Positions 22,440 to 34,386 are shown, numbered from the stretch's first letter. The stretch is 64,000 nt of DNA from Stachybotrys elegans (GCA_020746835.1 JAGPNK010000002.1:248001-312000); one strand, 5' to 3'. Notes: generated from the sequence alone by a model not told the origin. Made by a program: numbers and translations.

Positions 22440-23105
22440 ATGGCAACCACGGCAGATTGCACGCGACATAACTCACTACCATCAGCAAAGGCGGATTCTG
22501 CTTCTTTCCTCAAAGCAGTTTTGCTGTATACCGATATGTATACTGCTGCACACATCCACTTGAACACTCCAAGTAGTCATACGGATTACTTTTTCCAATG
22601 GAAGATGTGGCGGCTATCTGTTCCACAGCTCCTCCTGCATCGCGGGGCTTCCAAACACGGTCCTGTGATCAATTTTGCCAAGTACAAACCACTCTCGCGC
22701 ACCATGCAGCTTGGGCTTGGAGACCCCTCAAAACGATCCGAAGATGGCCAGCTCGAACAGATGGAGTTGACCAGAGAGAAGAACTTCATGTTCCGGAGCG
22801 ATTACCAATTCAGTACCAGTGTCGGCAGAAAAGATGGAACCAGCGCATCTTTCAGGTGGCGGAAGAATCGACAAATGCGTTTCAAGACAGTTTACGACTG
22901 TGTAGACGAGGATTCCCAGGTCGTGGCAAAGCTCTTTAGTGGTGGCATGGTCAACGCCGAGAAGGGCGCCGAGATTGAGTTACTCATAGGATTGGATCAA
23001 AGTTTGCAGGAGGTCCTGCTCATGAGTGCGCTAGCTGTCTGGGCGATGGAGAGTATGGAGGTACGGAGTATTCTTCCTGGTTACTCTAGTGAGACCAAGC
23101 ATTGA
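22440..23105 (+). CDS. Hypothetical protein with tubby/LURP-one-like fold pattern, 221 aa
   Basis: An uninterrupted frame of 221 codons starting in the strong context AACAATGGC. The alternation of beta strands and turns (FMFRSDYQFSTSVG, ASFRWRKN, FKTVYDCVDEDSQVVAKLFSG, GAEIELLIGLD) followed by a hydrophobic helix (EVLLMSALAVWAMESM) resembles the tubby C-terminal-like family that is common and uncharacterised in ascomycetes. No signal peptide or catalytic motif is visible. The first 50 residues are low in structure and might include a missed short intron. The family call is by pattern only. Confidence 0.55.
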   Translation: MATTADCTRHNSLPSAKADSASFLKAVLLYTDMYTAAHIHLNTPSSHTDYFFQWKMWRLSVPQLLLHRGASKHGPVINFAKYKPLSRTMQLGLGDPSKRSEDGQLEQMELTREKNFMFRSDYQFSTSVGRKDGTSASFRWRKNRQMRFKTVYDCVDEDSQVVAKLFSGGMVNAEKGAEIELLIGLDQSLQEVLLMSALAVWAMESMEVRSILPGYSSETKH

Positions 23106-24633
23106 AGATAGTCAACCATCAGTCGTTCCATTTACTTACGGGTATTTCTGAGAGTCTACAGCCATACAGCAATTTATTATGAGAAATGCTCCGCAGTCTA
23201 GACGAATTTACCAAAACAATCTTTGCTCCTGGCTAGTATCGCGATCGTTCCCCCATCCAAAGCATTGCCTATCGGCAGGCCCGAGACATTCGGAGACGTT
23301 TTCCCCTTTGGTGAGTGGGTTGACAATCGATGGTGGAACTGATGGGACATGGCATACCACCATATTGTGAGAGGTGAAACATGGCTCCTGTCTTGTAGAA
23401 TAACAGTTCCAGGGTCCTCATCGCAGTTCATTTTTGTTGGCCCGTATATCATGATGGGCCCTTGTTGACCAACCTCGTATTGAGAGCTGGAGAATAACAC
23501 CAAGTCTATCAAGTTCAAACCAGTCTAAGGCGCATCTTTGCGTCCGTCGGGCTGGACTCACTGTTTCACATTAGTTTGCTCGCCATCTATGCGTCCGCGT
23601 TTTCAATGGTGCCTTGGGGTCGTGTCAGAGTTTGGTCTACAGAGTGACCCAGGATGGACCATCTACCCCGTCGTTATTGAGTTGCGCAAGACCATGGGAG
23701 CTAATCGACGTGTCATTAGACTGCAATTCATTCGCTACATGAACAACCCCTTCGTCCCCTAAATCAGGCTTTAGTGTTGGGCTCGGGTATGCTGACAGGA
23801 TTCACCGAGCCCAGCAGAGTCTGAAGCCGTGGCTTGACGAGTGGGAATACCCCACCAATGCAGACACAAGAAATTAATGTTTTGACCTTCGTTATGTGAG
23901 AGATATCCTTGCACTCTCCTTGGAGAGATGTGCGACAAGAGCCGATATGGTTAGAATGTTCATGGGATGCAAGGGAAGTGCATTTATTCTCATCTACGCG
24001 GTACACTATTCTCTTGACTGCTACGGTTAAATGTATCAACATCATGACATAATCCCGTCCACGTGGAAGCCGCCGAGAAGATCGGATCATGCGCATCGCT
24101 TCCGATAAGTACAGGCCTGTGGTTTCAGTGCAGGTGAAAGAAGTTTACTCCATGCCATGTTTCAAAGTCAGGCTGCCGCGTCAATCGTCATGGTTGCCGT
24201 GAACCATTCCATCTCCTGGGAATGCAGGCCCCCTTATGTTTGAGAGTAGACCGTGAGGTTTGAGTCAGAATGCTTAATTGTCACGAGCAGGCCAGGTGGG
24301 TAGCGTTTTTCACCCTGAACATGTTGTCCGATGGCTGAGCGCATCGAACAGTTGTGGCTCTTGGTGGGCGCAGCCTCGATCCACGCAAGAACACATGGCT
24401 CACGAACTGGAACAAGATGATGCAGATTGATGAACAGGAGGTGCGGCCCAACGTGGCCTTGGTCATAGGTTTTAGACACTTGCAGTGTGGAGGTAATTGA
24501 GATGTCTCCATATACGGCGGCATAGGGCTCCGAAAGGAAGAAAATATAAAATTCATCAATGGTATCATCTATGAAGCATCTAACCGTGACACGCAATCAA
24601 TAGAAACTCAACCACAACACTTTACCACTTCCA
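23106..24633. other. Gene-poor stretch, nothing convincing
   Basis: Several 60-120 codon frames occur on both strands, but none shows a recognisable domain, signal peptide or consistent splice extension. The last 100 nt hold the promoter of the FAD gene. Confidence 0.35.
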
Positions 24634-26211
24634 ATGGACAGTCCCGTCGACCAAATCCATCTCATCATCATAGGAGGGGGTATAGCTGGGTTATCGTCAG
24701 CAATATCCACTTGCATTGCGGGCCATCGCTGCACAATCCTCGAGCAAGCACAGGATTTCAAGGAAGTTGGCGCAGGAGTCCAGTTAACACCAAATGGTAC
24801 CAGAATTCTCGCTCAATGGGGGCTTTTGGAGAAGCTAGCTCCTTGCGCGGCTGCTCCCGAAAGTTTAACCATACTTCGATATGACGGATCACGGATTCTC
24901 TCACACGAAAGCGGGTGGCAGAAGAAGATGACAAGCGCTTACAATGCCCCGTTCTGGAATGTCCATCGGGCCGACCTGCAATCAGCCATGCTGCAGAAAG
25001 CCAGAGAGCTTGGTGTCAAGATTTGCACAGGTGCCAGAGTACAAGACATTGACTTCGATTGCGCATATGTGGTGCTCGCGGATACCAAGGAGGTGGTGCG
25101 AGGTGATGCCATTCTTGCTGCCGACGGGCTATGGTCACAGGCTCGGAGTCTTATCCTTCAAAAGCCCGCTGCTCCAATTCTCACCGGGGATCTTGCTTAT
25201 CGGATTACTCTACGGCTGGAAGAGTTGACCCAATGTCCAGAGCTTATCGAATGGGTCTCTAATCCAAGAGTAACATTCTGGATAGGCCCAGATGCCCACG
25301 CAGTTGGTTATTCTCTCAGAGCTGGAAAGGAATTTAACCTGGTGCTCCTCTGTCCAGATAACTTGCCAGAGCTCTGCAACAGAACAAGTGGAGACTTATC
25401 TGAGATGGTAGAACGATTTAAAGACTGGGATTCCACGTGAGCCTATTCCAATCACAAATCTTGTCGATATCATCAGACTAACTATACTCTTGTGTAGACT
25501 TCTCAAGTTTCTATCATGTGTCAAGAGGGTGGATAAATGGAGATTGATGCACTGTAAGTGTTGAAGGATACAATCAAGGATGCTGAACAACTAATGGAGT
25601 ATAGATCCCTGCCTGGAGAATTGGAATGGCAAACACGGCTTCTTGACTATGGCGTGAGTCATTAATGCCTGGAGTTGAGAAGATGACTGACAGGAAGCGT
25701 TTCGGGACATTTAGAGGCGATTCATGCCACCCAATGCTTCCATACCTAGCGCAAGGTGCAAACTCCGCTATGGAGGATGGAGCAGTCCTTGGTCGATTAC
25801 TCGGGTCGGCTCGGAGCGCAGAAGACATTCCCTTGGTCCTCGAGACATATCAGAAGCTGCGTCGAGAACGCGTGAGAGAGATATCTGAGCACTCGTTAAA
25901 CCAGGTATGCCCAATTGCCTATGTGCTCTACTTTTTATCTGCCAAATATAGTGACAGTGACAAGAGAACTTCGTTTCACCTACCGGATGGTCCTCTCCAA
26001 GAAGCCAGAGATAAGGCACTTGCTGAGGGCGAATCTGTAGCTGGCGACTTTCCTAGCAGGTGGTAAGGTGTTGCCGGTCAGCAATGTGGAAATTTCTACT
26101 AATACAATGATCAGGACTTGCCCGATTGTCCAGCCATGGCTTTACGGCTATGATGCTACCGCAGAAGCTGAAAAGGCGATTCACGGAATTCGGCTACTTG
26201 GTCAGATGTAG
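24634..26211 (+). CDS. FAD-dependent monooxygenase, salicylate-hydroxylase-like, 430 aa
   Basis: A single-component flavoprotein hydroxylase. Exons are 24634-25436, 25498-25553, 25605-25653, 25715-25904, 25965-26062 and 26115-26211, giving 430 aa. Motifs: LIIIGGGIAGLSSAIS (FAD Rossmann), the Arg in NVHRADLQSAML, AILAADGLWSQAR (DG motif), and GDSCHPMLPYLAQGANSAMEDG (GD motif, assembled across a splice). The C-terminal PWLYGYDA is characteristic of salicylate 1-monooxygenase and kynurenine-type relatives in fungi. The fifth exon starts after an AAG acceptor; the 60-nt intron before it has no stop and is divisible by three, so a retained-intron isoform with 20 extra residues is possible. The substrate is unknown and there is no clustered pathway around it. 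Confidence 0.88.
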
Positions 26212-26931
26212 CCTAGAAAATGTATTTCTTGCTTTAATTCTCGAAACATTAATGCACAGAAGAAATTGAGATTATGTCGCAATGCTAACTGAATAATTTG
26301 TCCTACTGGTGATTACCTTTCCAGTGTAGGCGTCAACATTATGTTGCCCTTCATCGCAGTCTCGATCAAGCCCCCCGGAACAAGCCGTCTCGCGGTAGAC
26401 CTAACTGTATCACTCGCCAAAGCCTTATCTAGGCCTGACTATATCACTTACTAAAGTCATATCGCATATATAGACCCTCTAGCAGAAGCTATCTCTATAC
26501 ATTATATATTAATATAGAAAGATAGTAGCTCTAGTTAAGCTACTAGATAGAAGCCTTTCTATATCTAATACTATAGTAGTATCTTCTAGATAATTATAGT
26601 AGCTAGAAAACTTTAATATCTACTATAGCTATAAGCATTAAGCTTTTCTTAATTGAATTTTCTAATTAATTATTATCTATTAATCTAATATTATTTTTAT
26701 TATTAGAGAGGGCCTCCTTGAAGTCACTGGTCTATATCCCATTGGGGCACACGAACAGGAAATCCTACATTATGTTGCCCTTCCTCTGGCTACTTGATGT
26801 CAACCCGGAAGGAAATAGCCAACCACAATTTCCCCTGAATGAACACTGAGATTGCTTTGTAAAACCATAAAGTCAAGGCATACAGCTATACTATATCTCA
26901 TATGATACGAATGGGAACTCCTGCAGGCATG
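26212..26931. repeat. AT-rich, RIP-like repeat island with a 17-bp direct repeat
   Basis: From about 26450 to 26710 the sequence is nearly all A and T with words such as tatag, ctag and attatta, in strong contrast to its surroundings. This is the pattern left by repeat-induced point mutation in fungal repeats. ACATTATGTTGCCCTTC occurs at 26336-26352 and again at 26767-26783, bracketing the island. A short tRNA-like dispersed repeat lies at about 26710-26766. Confidence 0.6.
26710..26770 (-). repeat. Dispersed tRNA-like repeat, copy A
   Basis: Read on the minus strand, it contains TGTGCCCCAATGGGATATAG, similar to a Pol III A box, followed closely by a decayed B-box-like GACTTCAAGG. Related copies lie at 34485-34532 and 62776-62840. 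The adjacent AT-rich sequence suggests the copy was mutated by RIP. Confidence 0.45.
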
Positions 26932-28484
26932 TCAGGGCGAGTTTTGTAGCGCTTCGGCCATTGCCTTGCTCCATCTGTCTGCATTCCGCTGGAGAAACCA
27001 GATGCATACGGCGCTTGCCATGCAGATGATGGCGACCATGGTGGAAGTCCAGTCGACTCCGATGGCTTCCAGAAGAGGCTCTGCTGCCACGCACACGATG
27101 GCGCCCAACGTATTGCGCACCAAGTTGGCCAGCGCTACTCCTGCAGCAGCTCGACCAGGCAAGAACTCGGTCAGAATGACGGTGGTGATGTTCTGGACCA
27201 TCATGTTACCAAGCGCAAAGCAAAATGTTGCAACTAACGGTACTGCCAGGAACTGGTCAACGGCTGTCCAACCAAACACAATCATTGCCGAAGGATACAG
27301 CAATCCCGCGATCCATACGTTGATGCCTAGTGCGTCCTGGTGCTTGGGTTTGGGGCGATTCTGCATGTCCAGCCGTCCAGCCTTGATTGCGTTGTCTCGC
27401 ATAACGCGATCGGTCCATCTTCCTCCCACAGTCGCCGCCAAAACATTGCCAAGAGCGTTAGGCAAGTAAGTCAATCCAACGATAAGGACTGAGAGGTTCC
27501 GTGGCTCTTTCGAGAAGGTGGCCTGAATCGCGATCATGACGTAGTAATAAGCCGCGAAATTGATGCTCGTGTAGCAAACGGTGATGAGGATAGGAGGGAA
27601 CCGGAGCAAGGGAAGTAGTGAAAATGGCTTAGCAAATACTCTCCAGAGCTTCAATGCCCATCTAAAAACCTCCTGGATTCCTTTGGTTTGTCTTTCGTTG
27701 TCGTTTTGGGGAGTAGGTTGTTGGGGCATAGGACTTTCGGGGAAGAAGACGAGTACTAGGAGCCAGATAATGGCACCATATATCGCCATGAACCATTGTG
27801 TACTGCGCCATCCCCAGCGAGAGCCCAGCGCGCCGCCCAATATTGGCCCGACAGCATTGCCAGATATGGCGCCCAGGAGGAATACCCCCATCGCGCGCCC
27901 ACGTTCCTCCAAGGGCCACAAATCAGCGACAGTGGCAGCACCAAGAGCCTGGACTGGTGCCGACGAAGCTCCAGCAAGCATACGTATGACGATGAACATG
28001 GGGGCGGACACGCTCTCAGCAGCAATTATGTTGAAAATGATGAATAGGAAAAATGTTTGTATGTAGACGCGGCGTTTGCCATACTTCTCTGCCAGGCTTG
28101 TCCACCATAGTGGCGTGATGGCCACGGCCAAGCAATAAAAGGCGATGGAAAGATTCATTATTGTGGCAGTTGTGTCTAAATCTTTCGCAGTGGGAGACAA
28201 TACGGCTGAAGCAGGATAGGACAATTAGCTGAGTGATCCAAGTGCATTGGCCCAGTGCTCTTACGCAAAAAGATGTTGCTCCCAAGAGGTGTGACAAGCC
28301 CACATGAGGCTGTGAGAACGGTTATCCCATGCTTGATGTTCCGTGGATAAAGGCGCTGATCATTGACTCGAATCAAACATGGCAGGCGAAAAACAAAATA
28401 TTCTCTTGGGCTGCCGGGAGGCGAGCACGTCTCGCGCTCGCCTTGAGGTAGGCCGTCCTCGGGTTGCTCTTTGCTCTGGGACAT
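26932..28484 (-). CDS. MFS drug:H+ antiporter (DHA1, TPO1/FLR1-like), 497 aa
   Basis: A 12-TM efflux-type transporter. Exons on the minus strand are 28484-28265 and 28205-26932 (phase 1 junction), giving 497 aa. The start at 28484 (AAAATGTCC) was chosen over an upstream in-frame Met at 28526. Family marks: WTSLAEKYGKRRVYI (loop 2-3 motif A), GAATVADLWPLEERGRAMGVF, GPILGGALGSRWGWRSTQW (antiporter motif C region) and LPGRAAAGVALANLVRNTLGA in TM11. The cytosolic N-terminus of about 40 residues is Ser/Pro/Glu rich. The substrate is unknown. No toxin or metabolite cluster is adjacent except the salicylate-hydroxylase-like gene beyond the AT-rich island. Confidence 0.9.
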
Positions 28485-29416
28485 TTTGGGCTTCTGCAAA
28501 TAAAGGAAAAGTGTCCTCAAATTCACTTCTTTACGAATCCGTGGGCTTCAAGGTAGTGTTGGGTGTTGAGGGGAATGAGGGGTTCAGTTTGTCTTTGCAG
28601 CTACATTCCAGTTCCGTGCCCGGCCCAGATACTGAAGAATGACGATGACCGGCGACAGTTAGTCTGCGAGCCATTACAAGAACTTTGCTGAAAATAGATC
28701 AATAGTTAATCTATGACACAGTAAAGGAGGCTGGCTGGAACATGCGTGCATAATATATAGCCGCAGTGTTCGAGGGGGCTGATTTATTTATGAGACATGA
28801 CATGGAAAAGGGGTATGTGTCATTTCTCATGCGTGGTGTTAGACAAACTCGCACATGAGGCACGTGGAGCCCTTCCCACATTCCATCGAACTAGATAGCC
28901 CTCTTGAACATAACAGCGGTGAAAAATGTCGCAGGCTCGTAGTGTTCTGAATGACATTGCTGTCACGCAACGAGACTGGTGATTAGGGCAGGCTTTATGA
29001 ACTGTGACTGCTGCCACTGCGCGGAATCTACATCCAGAGCTTCTTTAGGATATTACCCTCTAACCAATAGGGTAGGCTAGGTAAGGCCCTGATCTTAAAC
29101 ACAGGATGATCTTTTTGGCTAATGATAAGGGTACAAGCTACCCTTCTAAGCACCAAGGGGCATGTGTGGGATAATGAATTGGCTGACGGCTCAGCGGTGC
29201 ACTGCACCACTCCGTCATCCAATTTTTCTGCTAAAAATGGACCAAATAGGTATCGCGGCAGCTAAAAGAGGTATCGCGTAAAGAGACTAAAAAAGATACA
29301 TTGTGATATCTGAATAACCTCATGATGAAATTGAGGCATAGGCACCAATAGGCCGCACTATCAGTATGGGCCTACACTTTTGGTATAGCTGCAAAATTCA
29401 CTACCTCACCCAATGC
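28485..29416. other. Intergenic stretch, possible decayed repeat
   Basis: The region 29030-29400 has short inverted and direct words (taccctctaaccaatagggta, gggtacaagctaccc, and two copies of ggtatcgcg near 29250-29275) and frequent stops in all frames. This fits a degenerate mobile-element relic, but I could not name it. The rest shows nothing. Confidence 0.3.
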
Positions 29417-30547
29417 CTAGGTGTACTGTACAGGAAAAAGTAATCTAAAGAAGAAGTCTAGCTCATCTTTTGGATGAGAAACCAGAAAGCTGTCCTCTTC
29501 TTTAGTGGGCCTACACAGATTCCAGATGACAAAGGCAAACAACAAGGAAGGCAGCCTCTGTGATGCTTCCTCCAAACCCTTGGTCCAGTCACCACGCGCA
29601 TCCCACATTGGGACTTGAACAAAGGTTTTCCGCCCATCACAGAAGTAGAAGCGGTCAAGAGACTTATATCCAAAGCCGTGGTACCTCCAATCGCGAAATT
29701 CGCGGCCGTCGGACTGTTCATGGGACGGAAAGGTTGATGGAAGTCGTATCCTCCGTTCTATGAGCCACATCCGAGCCGTTCGAGGAAGTCTACCCGTCCT
29801 CCAATCCCAAAATGCTCTCGTAACTAGACCTCTAGCTGAAGCCTCTGAGAGAATCATATACCTTACAGCTTCGGACCTTGGAGTCGAAAACTTTAGGCCC
29901 GTTACCCAGCTGCTGGAGAACTCAACAGCGAGGTTTATAAAGGGCGAGTGGGGAAGATGGAGAAATGGGAGGCGAGCGAGCAAGACATCCCATTCAAGAG
30001 AGACACATGCCGGCACATCACCACTCCATGGTCGAAGACAGATTATATCTTGTTCTAGGACCTGGATGTAGACATTCTGACCTTGGTGCCGAGCCGTAAC
30101 GATACCACTTTCCCTGGTCGTGATCTTGCGGTGCACGAAGAAGACATCTCGGGATTCATGGCACGCAGTCCTCAGCCCGTCTTCCCAGTAGTATTGAAAA
30201 CAATTCGCCCGAGCCCAGGAAAAATTGTGCAGTTGAGATTTTATCCCTGGGTAATCAACGCGCTGTAGTCGCCCATCTTCCCTTCGAGGAAGTAGCTCTC
30301 TCGGCTGGCCTGGGCATAAGGTGCGCAGAGAGCTGCATGGTTTCCCATTTTCGTCGGTATTGAACATGGAATAGTAGTGAATTCTTGCGATCCCTTGTCT
30401 TGGGAAAACGCCGCTCGGGAAAGCGACGGCGGCCATCCCCCAGATTCTCCAACGTAGTTCAGCCGAGAGCTTTGGAAAGAGGTGAAACTGTTGGAGCGGC
30501 TTTGGCTTTGAATCCTTAGGTTCAGCTGGCTTGACGTTGCTCCACAT
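29417..30547 (-). CDS. 2EXR domain protein, 376 aa
   Basis: A single-exon frame of 376 codons. The N-terminal motif FHLFPKLSAELRWRIWGMA (about residues 21-39) is the hallmark of the fungal 2EXR family (FxxFPxLPxELRxxIW). It is followed by the family's conserved stretch with ACHESRDVFF. The function of 2EXR proteins is unknown; the family is expanded in filamentous ascomycetes and often lies near transposon relics, as here. There is no signal peptide or membrane segment. The frame is intact, so this is probably an expressed gene. Confidence 0.8.
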   Translation of the reverse strand: MWSNVKPAEPKDSKPKPLQQFHLFPKLSAELRWRIWGMAAVAFPSGVFPRQGIARIHYYSMFNTDENGKPCSSLRTLCPGQPRELLPRREDGRLQRVDYPGIKSQLHNFSWARANCFQYYWEDGLRTACHESRDVFFVHRKITTRESGIVTARHQGQNVYIQVLEQDIICLRPWSGDVPACVSLEWDVLLARLPFLHLPHSPFINLAVEFSSSWVTGLKFSTPRSEAVRYMILSEASARGLVTRAFWDWRTGRLPRTARMWLIERRIRLPSTFPSHEQSDGREFRDWRYHGFGYKSLDRFYFCDGRKTFVQVPMWDARGDWTKGLEEASQRLPSLLFAFVIWNLCRPTKEEDSFLVSHPKDELDFFFRLLFPVQYT

Positions 30548-32040
30548 GTTGTAAAGAATGGGCGATGTGCTACGTTCCTCTGTGTTGGTTCAGAATCGGA
30601 TACGAAACATAAATGTTTGTATAGTCGATGGCGAGGAGCAGCACTAGTCGGTAAGATGGAGAGATCCAAGGCTGCGATTTAGAAATTCGGTGAAGCAGAG
30701 TAGATAATAGCAGTGACGGCGATAGCTCTTCTATGAAGGACATGTGCTGAGCTTTCTCGCGAATGAAATCGGACTCGAGGCGCGTCTGCCGAGTTTTTCT
30801 TTTCCCAAGCCAAGCTGGTAAACGCACCAGTTTTCGTCGTCAATTTATGTCAGACGAAAGGGATGACTCACAGGGCACACATCAACTGACGTGATATTAT
30901 CTGGTCAACTTTATTATATCCTAAAGTTTATCATGTGGATATTTACTACTACATCGCCTCCAAAGTCGTGTGTGGAAACAAGGCAACACGCCTGGGTAAC
31001 TTGTAAGTACCTAGGAAACTCGATAAACTACCAAGTTACCTGGCGCCATGCTCCCAGGTGAGGAACCATGCTGGCAACCTACACGGACATGGGAAATCAA
31101 GCGCGCAAGGGCTTGAGGGCATTGAGAAACTAAGTTTGCGCCCTCTGGGTCCAAAAGCCTTCAAAGACGGTGACTAGTGGTGCTGCCTGACCCCAATTAT
31201 GGTGCTGATATCGGCTGTTGCCGCGAAGTGGCGCTTCCAGACCATGGGGTGACTTTTCCAAGCCTCAATGAGGATGAATCCGAGCAGTAGCAGCCTAAAC
31301 CCTAAGGGACAGCATGGATATGTTGTCTCTTGCCGAGACCACCACATCCTCAACTTATTCGGGCTGACATATGAAAAGACGGTTGCCTGTGGCAAGCGAA
31401 GTGGCTGCAAATCTCGAATGCTGGCTGCAGGTCTCGACCGCACAAGTCAGTTTCTTGTGTTGCTGTTGACCGTCATCTCAGAGGAGAGCCTTCCTCGGTT
31501 AATGCCATTAGCCCTCACCGGCAGTAGTAGCGCGCAGGTACCTTGATTCGGCCTGATATCTGTCGGGCAATTCAATGGCAATGAAAACTTCATGTGGGGA
31601 GAGATACAGCTACTTGCCCTTGCCTGTCATTGCCGCTTTCCGAACCCCGGTGTTCTGCCCTGTTTAACGTTTTGATTTTACTCTAGATAAATATGAATGA
31701 TCTCTGCCGTGGGGCTCAGTATGGGCTGTTGAATTGAAGCGGCAACACTTTGGCAATACCTTCATCCCATCCGATTGGTGCCATTGCTACATCAATGTAC
31801 TGGCTTGTGATTGTCCCCTTCCAGTGGCTATTATCGGTTGACTGTCGAAATAGTTGGTGACACTTTATCCTTGGGAAGAGAAGCATATTCTTTCTGCAGT
31901 TCAGATGAAAATAACCTTATACAACGCTCAGATCAACCCGAAACTGTGGACGCGGGGCTCTACCACGCAAACTTTTGCCACGACAGAACGTCAAAAAACT
32001 TTGTAATTTGATAAGATAAATGGTAGAAGCCGTTGGCACT
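30548..32040. other. Gene-poor stretch with one inverted repeat
   Basis: GGTAACTTG at 30995-31003 and its reverse complement CAAGTTACC at 31032-31040 could form a 9-bp stem with a 28-nt loop. No ORF shows a recognisable domain, and the rest is unassigned. Confidence 0.35.
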
Positions 32041-32815
32041 CTATGGCTTGGCTAAGGCTGACTTTGCCGCCTGAATACTTTGCACTGACGCGCGGCCCTT
32101 AAGCCGATAAAGCCACGATGTGAAGGATGGATATTCTGTGCCAGGGTTGTAGCCTGGAAGAAAGACATCCAGCATAAGAAAATGAGGGACCCAGACCAAA
32201 TCCGCGAAGGAAATCTTTGAGCCGACGATATACAAGTTGCCAGTCTTCTTGAGGTGACTGTCCAAAATCCCAATTATGCGCTTTATTTCCCGGCCAAGAT
32301 ATTCGTTTGCAACAACAGTATCTTCGACTGCATAAGTTCGATTTATCCATACTTTGAACCCGCAAGCTGGACCCTGCGACGACATCTGAAAATGCATCCA
32401 TGACCGGGCCAGAAGGCGCTCCTGGAATGTTACAGGTGTAAGGACGAGCTTGTGGTCATAGCTCTCAACCAAATATTCGATGATACTTCCACTCTGGAAT
32501 ATTCATGTACTGTCAGTAACTAAGATACCATGTCTCGTGTTCTGTGGGAAGTGTTGTCAAAAGTAATAGGCTCACCTCGAAAAGGTACACATTATGGTTT
32601 GGGTCTTCCAACGCGGGCAATTTTCCATTGGGATTCAGGGACAGGTAAGGCTCGATCTTTGTCTCCTCAAACTCCAGGTAACGAGAATCATAAGGTATGT
32701 CGAGCTCCTCAAGGACGAGTGCAACCTTCCAGGGGTTTGGGCCTTTCGTATGAGAGTAAAGGATCAGTGGCTTGATAGAGCTGAATGAGTGAGTATGGGT
32801 GATAATAGGAGGCAT
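32041..32815 (-). CDS. Glutathione S-transferase, Ure2p-like type, 230 aa
   Basis: A cytosolic glutathione-conjugating or glutathione-dependent redox enzyme. Exons on the minus strand are 32815-32576 and 32493-32041 (phase 0), giving 230 aa. The N-terminal thioredoxin-fold domain has LILYSHTKGPNPWKVALVLE, NPNGKLPALEDPN (cis-Pro) and the ESGSIIEYL glutathione-binding turn, which is created across the splice junction. The C-terminal helical domain ends with FADLVWVPHFLMLD and YPSFTSWLYRLKGR. The length is normal. There are no clustered partners, so a general detoxification role is likely. Confidence 0.9.
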
Positions 32816-33345
32816 GTTGTGAAAAGTGTATATGGGATGAAGGCAGGGTGTGAGTACGTATGAATAATAATTCAATATATTTATATATTTCTACTCTCTG
32901 CACAAAGGCTATCGGCGTGTCTCTTGCCTGCACCTGGAGTATGAAGCACCGTCATTACACCTGTATACTGACCAGTTTCTGCTCACGTAGGCATGTGATC
33001 GTTTGCTCCATGCTTTCCCAATGGTTAGAATACCAGTGATGAAACAGTTCTCCGTGTACACTCTTGCACGAATGCCATTGATCTTGGGGAGAGGAGCCAT
33101 TTTCTTTGCAGTCATTGGACGACAGATATGTGAGACCTGACGTCTAATGAATCATGGCACAGAAACCATGTGGACCAGAGAGCCACTGGCTGGGGCAAAT
33201 GGTAGTGTCACATCAACTACCGCAAGACAGATAGTCGCAGGGATGTCAGCAATGTCTTAGTAACGACGGTCATATCTTTCATTCGTGTTGTCATGCCTTA
33301 TGCTATGAAGGCTTTAATACCCCATTGCGATAGTTATTCATGATC
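32816..33345. other. Divergent promoter between GST and cupin genes
   Basis: An AT-rich stretch (ttcaatatatttatatatttct) at about 32870-32893 may supply the GST TATA element. No other feature was recognised. Confidence 0.35.
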
Positions 33346-34386
33346 ATGAAAATATCCAACTACTTCAGCCAAATCTCGAACTCTCTCTTCAGTGCTAAGT
33401 ACTATGATGCTATGAGAATGGGCTTCGTACCTATCACAATTTCCGCGGGGCAGAACCCCCTGATTCAGTACGTCATGTGTTCTCGTTTCAGCACGATTCA
33501 CTAAGTTATGATAGATTCAATGGAAAAATCCAGACGCACTTTCTTGAGCCACCCCCTGGCACTGCCTTTCAAATCTTGCAAACTTACCAACCACTTGATG
33601 ACGATGCCATGGAGGGAGCCTATCGCGGGCCCCCGCCTCATTTTCATGTCCATCAGACGGAACGATTCAAAGTTGTAAAGGGTCGAATCGGGGTAGAGAT
33701 CAATGAGGAGGTCAGGATTCTACGCCCGGGCGATGAAGTCGCCGTATGTCCTGCTGGTAATATCCATCGCTTCTTCGTCGACGTTGGCCCCGACTACCTG
33801 GGCAAAGAAGCAACCAGCGAAGACACTTCATGGGATGGCGAGACAATCCTCATGGTTAACGCAACGGATAGTGGTAAGGACTTTGTTTTGGATAGAATAT
33901 TTCTGGAAAACTGGTACGGCGTGCGGGTGGACAGCTTCAAATACGGAACCAAGATTGACTTTATTCAACAATGTGCTGTAGGTCTCTCTTTGCCCGCACG
34001 ATACTGTCGCCCTGGATAAATATGGCTGACTTATACTTCTCGAGACCTTTGATGGTGGCGATCATTACCTTCCATTCCCCCCAACGTTGCCAGCGTGGGT
34101 TCCGAAGGCGTGGTCAGTTCGCATCAGAACATTTTTCGGTTACTGGGCCACGGTTATCGTTGGAAGATATATCGGTGGTCTCTTGGGATATCAGCCGTTC
34201 TACCGAGAATATACTACTGACTGGGAATTTGCTGTGGCAAAAATGCAAGGGACGTGGTTTTATAGGAAGAATGTCGAGATGGCGTACCGTGCAGCTTCAA
34301 GTTGGGAGAAAGTACAAGCAATGAAGCCCTGGAGTGACGAGGGCGCGGCGAATATGGGCTGCGAGAAGCTATTCAAGAAGGAATAG
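33346..34386 (+). CDS. Cupin (RmlC-like) domain protein, about 305 aa
   Basis: The core exon is open from before 33490 to 33977 and joins by a 67-nt intron (branch GCTGAC at 34025) to 34045-34386. The cupin motif is [12 protein letters not shown] with KGRIGVEI, and the second half is [12 protein letters not shown]. The downstream part ([32 protein letters not shown]) matches a common ascomycete cupin family of unknown function. No ATG opens the core exon. The best solution is a first exon 33346-33426 (27 codons, donor GTACCT) spliced to the acceptor TTTCAG at about 33489. That end of the model is uncertain. No metal or substrate can be assigned. Confidence 0.75.

Noticed and set aside
26966..28066. 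Plus-strand frames of 160-170 codons
   Set aside because: They are antisense shadows of the DHA1-type MFS gene.
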